Shown in pieces: positions 57,550 through 64,000 of a stretch of DNA of 64,000 bases. Where the stretch lies: positions 36,595,059-36,659,058 of the forward strand of contig OY979718.1 of assembly GCA_963855995.1 (NCBI GenBank). Direction: 5' to 3'. Origin of the DNA: Muricea muricata. Its lineage: Eukaryota; Cnidaria; Anthozoa; Malacalcyonacea; Plexauridae. Made by a program: the position numbers and the translations under genes. How positions within the stretch are numbered: position 1 is the stretch's first letter; every line of letters begins with the position of its first letter. Below the pieces are notes generated by a model, which saw nothing but the letters and a program-made list of their open reading frames with translations, was not told where the DNA came from and did not search any database.

Positions 57550-59033
57550 CAGGGGCGGATCCAGGATTTTTCGTATGTAGGTCAAGATTTTCTGACGTCA
57601 TTCGGGGGGGGGGGAGAAAAAAGTACCGGTACTTAAAATTATGCTAGTTATTAAATATAGGCTAGTTATAGAAGCTTTAGTGATTTTAGATTCACTCACA
57701 AATCATGTTTTGTGACAACTATATTTTCACACCATATATGGCAGATTCAGATTACCAATGATTCAAATTGCAATCATGATGTGAATTGGATAGGCTGGCT
57801 TGCCTGGGTAATTCTATATGGCATCCCCATATTACAAAAATTGAATAAGTTAGTTAATGAACTTGTACACAACAAAAGCATCTAGGAATGATTTCAGTCC
57901 TTCAGAGACACAACCAGAAAATAACTGTTTGAAGCAAAAGCTTTTTGTCGTGTAGTTCCGAGTTCGTATACAATATTCCTATGCGTTTGTTGTTATATGA
58001 ATTATGTGGACAATATGTTTAATATAGCACACAAATAGCAAGATCAATATAACATATTTAAAGAAGGCTAAGGAAAAATAACAAATATTAGACAATACAC
58101 ACGGTTATAAGCAAAGTAATATTCCTCTATAAAGTCTATATTAAATTCTATAAATATCTCGAGGTCGTGACCTGTTTTGACCAACGCCGCGACGCGTATG
58201 TATGCAAATTCGATGCATATAAATAGGACAAATTGCAAATACACGCTGAATATAGATTCTTTACCTTATCGCAAACCAATTTCTTTTGGCCTTTTCTCGA
58301 ACAGCGTTCGGAATAAATCTCTCGGATCCAATGTGCCGACTAAAGCTGCATTGCGTGCTGTTTACGGCACACAAGAGCTCCTTGATCGAATACTTGCGAG
58401 GAGAGTGAACTTGCAGTATAAGATCTTTATAGATCTCTTGCACGCTTTCTATGCCGTTGTATCCGATAGCGGACTTCACAATGCCAAACAATTGCCAGAT
58501 ACTACAAGCCATTGCCTGACTAAATCGCTTTGTAATAATTTTTCTGTGGGACTTCAAATTGACTGTTTATAGCCGAGAAGTAATAAGGTCAGATAATTAA
58601 TATTCATGCCTTCAGTATGCCTCACACGGCTGCACGCTCATCAGCCAGAATGGGTCAGAAAATAATGACCAATAAGTTTGCTGAATTTATTCAAATTGCC
58701 CAATAAGAAGCTTTGCACGGAGCCCCTGATTGCAACAAACAGGTCAGAACTCCCCACGAATGGGTCAAACTTTCATCCTACCAATCAGGTGCATCGATTT
58801 TGTCAGCTGATGGGGCAAAATTTATGTGTAAAACCGCAGCTTGACCTGTGGCAAAAAATAAATGACAGAAGGCTCAGATACTGAACGATTTTCGACCTGG
58901 ATAGATAATTGGCAAGTAACAGCACGCAGAAATGAAACTGGATTGTCTCCAGTAGTTTGGAATATTAATTATTTGTTTGGCAATTTTTACGTAGGTCAAG
59001 TGACCCATTTGACCACCCCTAGATCCGCGCCTG
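57550..59033. mobile_element. hAT-type non-autonomous element (1484 bp), 8-bp target duplication
   Basis: Left end CAGGGGCGGATCCAGG, right end CCTAGATCCGCGCCTG, an imperfect inverted pair of the hAT type. CGCAAAAA flanks both sides (57542-57549, 59034-59041). No recognisable transposase. Inside at about 58190-58230 are an octamer (ATGCAAAT) and a TATA box (TATAAATAGG) 20 bp apart. Confidence 0.9.
58177..58572 (+). CDS. 131-codon open frame in the hAT element, unknown
   Basis: The frame lies just downstream of, and partly over, the octamer/TATA pair. An in-frame ATG (codon for Met 7 of the frame) is at about 58195. The composition looks protein-like (TKAALRAVYGTQELLDRILA, LHAFYAVVSDSGLHNA). 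The minus strand is also open for 98 codons over the same span. No family recognised. It may be a captured exon, a degenerated transposase piece or chance. Confidence 0.3.
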   Translation: MTNAATRMYANSMHINRTNCKYTLNIDSLPYRKPISFGLFSNSVRNKSLGSNVPTKAALRAVYGTQELLDRILARRVNLQYKIFIDLLHAFYAVVSDSGLHNAKQLPDTTSHCLTKSLCNNFSVGLQIDCL

Positions 59034-59041
59034 CGCAAAAA

Positions 59042-59224
59042 CCACACTGCCGTAATGGTAATTGTGCACTTCGTATAGCATGACGTTTTTAAAGCATATT
59101 GATATTCAACGTTTACGATTTTTATTATCCATCACAGTCCTAATCCACGGATTTTAAAGTATATATTTTTACCAACAGTATATATGTTTTACCCGGACAA
59201 CATGTAGATTTCAACTCCATTGCC
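59042..59224. other. AT-rich spacer
   Basis: Between the hAT element and the 3' truncation point of the next LINE. Nothing recognised. Confidence 0.4.
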
Positions 59225-59230
59225 CGACCG

Positions 59231-60606
59231 TTAAATCTTTGGAACAAAGGGCTTGATACGTTTAATAGCACCAATACCGGAACTCGCCTTTTTGCATATC
59301 ATGTCGATATGACCAGCCCAACTAAGGTTTTCGTCTAGTTTTACTCCCAGACAAACTTGTGTATTAGTTCGAGAAATTGGTTTTCCATTTACCACAACGG
59401 GTTCCTCGCAAATGATATTATTAAGATTATATAAGGAGCCAATAAACATCATTTTGCATTTAGAGGAATGCATCTGCAGTCTATTTTCTTTATGCCAGTT
59501 TCAAAAATGAGCAAGATCAGAATTTAATTTTACAACAAACTCATTTGCATCATTTGAAGGGGCAGAAATTTGGGTATCATCTGCGTACATGCCCGGGATT
59601 GTTGATTTTAAGCAATCAGGCAGGTCATTTATATATAATAAAAATAAGAGTGGTTCCAATACAGACCCCTGAGGCACTCCATGTATATGAAATAACTTTA
59701 TTGCTAGATAATTCTCCATTAATACTGCATTGCTGTTCCCTATTCGTTAAATATGATTGAAACCATTTTAATTCCATGCCAAAAATTCCAAATTGTTCAT
59801 TCATTTTATTTAACAAAATATGATGGTTTATAGAGTCAAATGCCTTTTTAATATCTAAGAACACGACGCCGTTTAATTTACCATTATCCATATTTTCTAA
59901 CCACTCATCGTACATTTGGATGAGGGCAGTTGCAGTCGAGTGCTTTGGACGAAATCCAGATTGGAACTTTGACAATAGGGAGTTTTCAGTCAGATAACTA
60001 TACAACTGACGGAAGACTTCCCTTTCAAATACTTTACTCACCACTGGTAAAATAGAAATTGGCCGATAGTTCTCACATTGTCTCCTATCCCCAGATTTAA
60101 ATATTGGCGTTACACGTGCTTGCTTCCACTCATCTATATATATACCAGTAGCAAGCGATAAATTAAAAATGAAAGTCAGCGAGGGTGCAATTATATCTGC
60201 TGGAAATTTTAGAATTTTAGCAGGAATATTATCCAAGCCTGTTGCCTTACATGCTTTTAGGCCTCTTAAAGTTGAAGCAACACTATCAGCATGTATCAGG
60301 GATAATTTCAAAAAGTATCTGAGGATTGGTTAAAAGTATAATTTACAGACAAATCATCAACGTTAGTGCTAGTCTCATTTTCATATTCCGATGCTAACTT
60401 AGAACCTATGTCATTTAATTCTTCTGCAATGAATGTAGGATCCGAAACAGATATACCATCAATCAACAGCTCATTAACATTGTTGAACTTAGCATTTTTC
60501 CCCAATAGCGAATTTATTAACTTCCAAGTCTTTTTAGGATCATTCATTACAGAACAGTCTGTAATTTTATCATGAAAATGTTTAGATTTCGCATTTCGAA
60601 CTTCAA
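59231..60606 (-). pseudogene. LINE F reverse transcriptase
   Basis: From 60606 down: KSKHFHDKITDCSVMNDPKK and WKLINSLLGKN (linker), LKACKATGLDNIPAKILK, NYRPISILPVVSKVFER, FQSGFRPKHSTATALIQMY, motif A VVFLDIKKAFDSINHHILL, then after a frame change near 59700 HGVPQGSVLEPLLFLLYIND, motif C MYADDTQISAP, a stop near 59503, SKCKMMFIGSLYNLNN and VCLGVKLDENLSW, ending at IKRIKPFVP. In the GS-x-LGP motif Gly is replaced by Glu (SVLEPLLF). Catalytic Asp residues are present. Three to four lesions, so relatively young. Confidence 0.9.
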
Positions 60607-61009
60607 CATGAGAATCCGCACGGCCGAAAAAAGGTATCAAACGCACAAAATTTGTGCGTTTCTCCGGATGCAATTATGCCTAATTCCAACAAATTTAATA
60701 GGTAAAGCTGTCATCAATCTGGCTCTATTCACAGTTGGTATGGAAGCAGCTGCATGTGGTTTTCAGTTTAATATTAGGAAATAGGTTACTGAAATGAAAG
60801 ACGATATTGGCACAGCGTTGGTTAAGATAAAAACACGCATCCAGCTACTGTTAATAGTTTTCAGAATATACGTGGTAAATGCAGTCCTATGGATTAACCA
60901 TATATCCGGTGCATTAAGAGAGTTAGTGACTTAATTGTAATAGTTTGACGCAATAAAATTCATCCTTTATCCGTGCATACCACAATAACATATGGCCTAT
61001 ATTCACTTA

Positions 61010-61985
61010 TTACATATTATAATTTTCATTACAAACACTTCGCGTCAACTGATTAAGCAAAGATGACTACATCTTCTTAACCTGCCAGCAAAAGATGACT
61101 GCATCTTTCTGACACAGGAGTCTCTGCTAAGTTCTTTATAATAGAACACATACAAAGCTTGCTTTGAAATTCGCTCGACTCTGTTCAGTTCAATCTGACT
61201 TTAATGTTCGGATAATTATACTTATTCGGTCGCAGATTTGATTTAAATCAATGAAATGCGAATAGGTAAAGTATATGAACATATAGTATTTTCATGATCA
61301 TTACAAAGACTTCGCGTCAACTGATTAAACAAAGATGATTACATCTTCTTAACCTGTCAGCAAAAGATGACTGCATCTTTCTGACACAGGAGTCTCTGCT
61401 AAGTTCTTTATAATAGAAACACATACAAAGCTTGCTTTGAAATTCGCTCTACTCTGTTCAGTTCAATCTGACTATAATGTTGGGATGATTATACTTATTT
61501 GGTCGCAGATTTGATTTTACTCAATGCATGAATTGCGAATAGGTAAAGTATATGAACATATAGTATTTTCATGATCATTAGTCATTACAAAGACTTCGCA
61601 TCAACTGATTAAGCAAAGATGATTACATCTTCTTAACCTGTCAGCAAAAGATGACTGCATCTTTCTGACACAGGAGTCTCTGCTAAGTTCTTTATAATAG
61701 AAACACATACAAAGCTTGCTTTGAAATTCGCTCAACTGTGTTCAGTTCAATCTGACTATAATGTTCGGATAATTATACTTATTTGATCGCAGATTTGATC
61801 AATTAACTCAAGACATGAATTGCGAATAGGTAAAGTATATGAACATATAGTATTTTCATGATCATTACAAAGACTTCGCGTCAACTGATTAAGCAAAGAT
61901 GATTACATCTTCTTAACCTGTCAGCAAAAGATGACTGCATCTTTCTGACACAAGAGTCTCTGCTAAGTTCTTTTCGCAGACTTAA
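61010..61985. repeat. ~280-bp tandem array, about 3.4 units
   Basis: Units are phased by CTTCGCGTCAACTGATTA starting at 61038, 61310, 61594 and 61874 (spacing 272, 284, 280). Each contains AAGATGA(T/C)TACATCTTCT and AAAGATGACTGCATCTTT, two short palindromes. The last unit is cut off near 61975. Confidence 0.95.
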
Positions 61986-62147
61986 TTTACTCAGTTAAAT
62001 TGATACATACAATGCATAATATGTATGTAATCATTATTCACATAGTTATATAGGTCCCGTGCACAAAAAGTTTAACGTGTATATATTTAAGGTTTATAAT
62101 GTTTTAATATAGGCTAGTTACAACCTTTTTCTAGACCCAGCGAAGAA

Positions 62148-62423
62148 TTACCGACATGAGATTTGGCGACCGTCACCGTCTCGCAATTCTGCAAGTTTGA
62201 CCTTCTTGACCTCAGTTGGAAAGCATTTGAATGTCTTGCAACATTCAGGGCTACGATTTTTTTGGTAACCGAAAAGCAATTTTTTGTACGCGTACCAACT
62301 CTTTGTTTTGTCCAAACAGTGCGAATATACTTGCTTGAACATTCTCTGTTTGATGCGCCTCGAATGCGGTATTCGCGCGCAATGTTTAAAATTGGCGCGC
62401 GTTTTCTGGATATAATGTGACAA
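62148..62423 (-). CDS. 91-codon open frame, unknown
   Basis: Basic, Cys-containing frame (TRANFKHCARIPHSRRIKQR, SPECCKTFKCFP) inside the 2-kb element, with the opposite strand also open. It is GC-richer than its surroundings. No family recognised; could be chance. Confidence 0.2.
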   Translation of the reverse strand: MSHYIQKTRANFKHCARIPHSRRIKQRMFKQVYSHCLDKTKSWYAYKKLLFGYQKNRSPECCKTFKCFPTEVKKVKLAELRDGDGRQISCR

Positions 62424-62638
62424 TAATAATGTCAGATATTTAATACGCAGTTATAAGCTTCATTATTCCAAATATTAATATTTAAACGAAGTGGTTTTAT
62501 ATGGGTACTATTACAAATAGGTAAAAAATAATTCATTTAAATAAATGTCATCAATTCATCAATTTGGACATGATACTATGGTTACCTACACCTTTACCAA
62601 TAATTGTTTCACACATCGTGCGGATTCTCATGTTCACT

Positions 62639-62907
62639 TTGTTGCGGAGAAGTTGAAATTTTTCCCTATGTAACTGTGAGTCATGTTTTATAGCATATTT
62701 CTTATGATAATTTCTGTTTCTCATCATGCATTCAATTTCTGGTGTAATCCACGGAACAGAGTTCCCCTCTACCCGCTTATGACGAATTGGTGCATGCATA
62801 TTTAATGTATCATTAAAAAATGTTTTGCAGACTCTCCAACATTCATTAGGATTACTATATTGATTAATAACACGCCATGGCATTTCGGCTAAGTCCCACA
62901 GAAAACC
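62639..62907 (-). pseudogene. LINE F linker between endonuclease and RT
   Basis: MPWRVINQYSNPNECWRVCK, LNMHAPIRHKRVEGNSVPWI and KFQLLRNKV match the post-endonuclease linker (PW...W...F...L..HAP...K...PW..) of CR1/L2 elements. It ends at the 2-kb insertion. Confidence 0.88.
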
Positions 62908-62915
62908 GTCAGCAT

Positions 62916-63261
62916 CAGGGACGCCGGAAAGGGGGGTGCAAGGGGGGCCTCGCCCCCCTTGCCCTTTCTCAAGGGGGGCAGGGGGGGGGGCAAAAGTGCC
63001 CTTTTATAAAGCATACTTTATAAATGTATATATGTGGACGGAACCGTATCATCTGAGCATTGTAAACCATTTATTGTCAACTATTTGTAGCGAAATTGTT
63101 ACTACTGCATATAGATTTTTGACTTCCGCATCATAAGAATTTCTTGGTTTACTGATTTGCGGGTTTACGTCCACCACTTTATAAATATAATTCATAAGAC
63201 CAAAGTTGCCCTTACCGCCTGCATTGCCCCACTTTGCCCTACCTTCGTTCCGGCGTCCCTG
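62916..63261. mobile_element. hAT MITE (346 bp) with GTCAGCAT target duplication
   Basis: Ends CAGGGACGCCGGAA and TTCCGGCGTCCCTG are perfect inverted repeats of 14 bp. GTCAGCAT flanks both sides (62908-62915, 63262-63269). Next to the left end are five G-runs of six or more, with an inverted C-run between them (about 62930-62993). Confidence 0.95.
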
Positions 63262-64000
63262 GTCAGCATTAAAGGTTTATAATCTCTTACTTCTCTTACA
63301 GTAGGTTTATGCTTGAGGATGACATATTTACTGACTGCATAAACCAAACTGTGATCAGACATCCCCACATGTATAACACTGGATGCTGATATGTTTTCTT
63401 TCATGGTAGTTAAGACTAAATCAGTCAAGGTTGACGACTTTTTGCTCACCCTTGTGGGTTTGTTAATTAATTGGTCCAATTGGTGAAGGGAGGACAGAAA
63501 GTTGAATTGTTGTGAGTGGGCATCTGGTGGTGACTTCATGACGTCACAATTAATATCACCTACTACAATTAGTTCTTTATTTTCAGACTCGCACTTTTGA
63601 AGAAATACATCACATTCATTAAATAAGTTCATATCTGAATTCGGAGGCCTATAACATGTGCAGACAAAAAGTGATTTACTAAAGGGGCGATTGATTTCAG
63701 CACATAGCATTTCCAGACGGTCCGGCACCAAGTCATTTCTGTCTATATAAGACAAACTCTCTTTGATATATAGAACCACACCACCTCCATCCCTACTGCG
63801 GTCCTTTCTCATCAAATTAAAGCCAGAAATACTTATTTCCCCGTCCGTTATTGAATCATCAATCTTAGATTCCTTTATAACAAAAATGTCGAAGGGAAAT
63901 TAGAATAACAAATGCCTAACTTCATCAATATGTTTCAATAGGCTATTAACGTTTAAACTAGCAATCTTCAAGCCTTTCAATTTAGAGACGCAATGCAATA
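63262..64000 (-). pseudogene. LINE F endonuclease
   Basis: APE-type endonuclease on the minus strand. From the window edge: KIASLNVNSLLKHIDEVRHL, a stop near 63901, KESKIDDSITDGEISISGFN (Glu of the first catalytic block), DRSRDGGGVVLYI, FVCTCYRPPNSD, LIVVGDINCDV (GDxN), LTDLVLTT and GMSDHSLVYA (SDH). All main catalytic motifs are visible. The frame from 63815 is open to the MITE. The enzyme would nick target DNA to prime reverse transcription. Confidence 0.9.

Larger units (their letters stand above)
60607..62638. mobile_element. ~2.0-kb element with 18-bp inverted ends and an internal tandem array
   Basis: Both ends read AACATGAGAATCCGCACG in inverted orientation (about 60607-60624 and 62621-62638). 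They split LINE F between the KV and EVRNAKSK codons of the linker. No clear target duplication. Contents: a hairpin AAACGCACAAAATTTGTGCGTTT at about 60638, a four-copy ~280-bp array, and open frames on both strands at 62148-62423 without a recognisable family. Confidence 0.75.
59225..64000 (-). mobile_element. LINE F (CR1/L2-like), endonuclease plus RT, two insertions
   Basis: Minus-strand ORF2 from the endonuclease N-terminus at the right window edge to RT beyond the active site at 59225, where it is truncated (no 3' UTR or tail). It is interrupted by a ~2-kb element at 60607-62638 and a 346-bp hAT MITE at 62916-63261. Removing the inserts brings LINE blocks together in the expected order. 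Confidence 0.92.

Noticed and set aside
61050-61110. GATGA ... CTGA boxes suggesting C/D snoRNAs in each 280-bp unit
   Set aside because: The C-box consensus is not fully met and no terminal stem is evident; the boxes sit in short palindromes.
61010-61985. Possible direct-repeat array resembling CRISPR
   Set aside because: Units of ~280 bp are contiguous, without unique spacers, and the DNA is animal. It is a tandem satellite.

Overview
This is eukaryotic DNA, AT-rich and densely packed with transposable elements, almost certainly from an invertebrate animal. The mix points to a cnidarian (anthozoan-like): Ty3/gypsy and BEL/Pao LTR elements, CR1/L2-type LINEs, a Penelope-like element, a THAP-domain P-element-like transposase, hAT, Tc1/mariner and PIF/Harbinger-like elements, a Rep/SF3-helicase relic, and many short hairpin MITEs. 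The organism call is inference from element composition. I see no rRNA, no credible tRNA, no CRISPR array and no bacterial-type operon. The only piece resembling a host gene is one exon of a glycosyltransferase-like protein at 7.68-8.15 kb.

Layout. 0-3.9 kb: decayed Ty3/gypsy element cut by the window edge, with its 3' LTR (3671-3882). 5.4-7.6 and 8.9-10.4 kb: two LINE relics on either side of the glycosyltransferase-like exon. 10.6-17.7 kb: a THAP/P-element-like transposase split by a BEL/Pao element (12514-17119) that has 113-bp LTRs, a GATAC target duplication, a tRNA-Lys-type primer site and its own nested MITE carrying telomere-like repeats. 18.0-20.4 kb: two inverted-repeat elements. 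20.7-23.5 kb: a second gypsy relic with a 1017-bp element inserted (31-bp TIRs, 8-bp target duplication). 24.3-25.8 kb: Penelope-like fragment whose 3' end is duplicated in inverted orientation. 25.8-26.4 kb: Tc1-like transposase relic. 26.5-27.6 kb: Rep/SF3-helicase relic. 27.6-29.1 kb: a foldback element containing a palindrome and a MITE. 29.1-43.5 kb: mostly AT-rich sequence without recognisable genes, holding a Harbinger-like element whose empty site can be read from a related repeat, several MITEs and a 1-kb foldback. 43.6-45.6 kb: a 2-kb palindrome with 22-bp arrays in both arms. 46.2-47.6 kb: hAT-like relic. 47.6-54.0 kb: a GATC-rich short-unit satellite broken up by five LINE fragments. 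54.6-57.2 kb: TTF/ZMYM-type hAT transposase relic (minus strand). 57.55-59.03 kb: a non-autonomous hAT element with an 8-bp duplication. 59.2-64.0 kb: a long minus-strand LINE (endonuclease then RT) interrupted by a ~2-kb element with a ~280-bp tandem array and by a 346-bp hAT MITE.

No gene set works together as a pathway. What can be read is a history of nested insertions. In several cases the host reading frame or a paralogous empty site proves the exact insertion point and the target duplication. Nearly every protein-coding piece is frameshifted, truncated or internally deleted. I found no convincing new biological system. The most unusual items are the large palindromes, the inverted Penelope-like structure, the telomere-repeat MITE, the satellite/LINE mosaic and the Rep/SF3-helicase relic.
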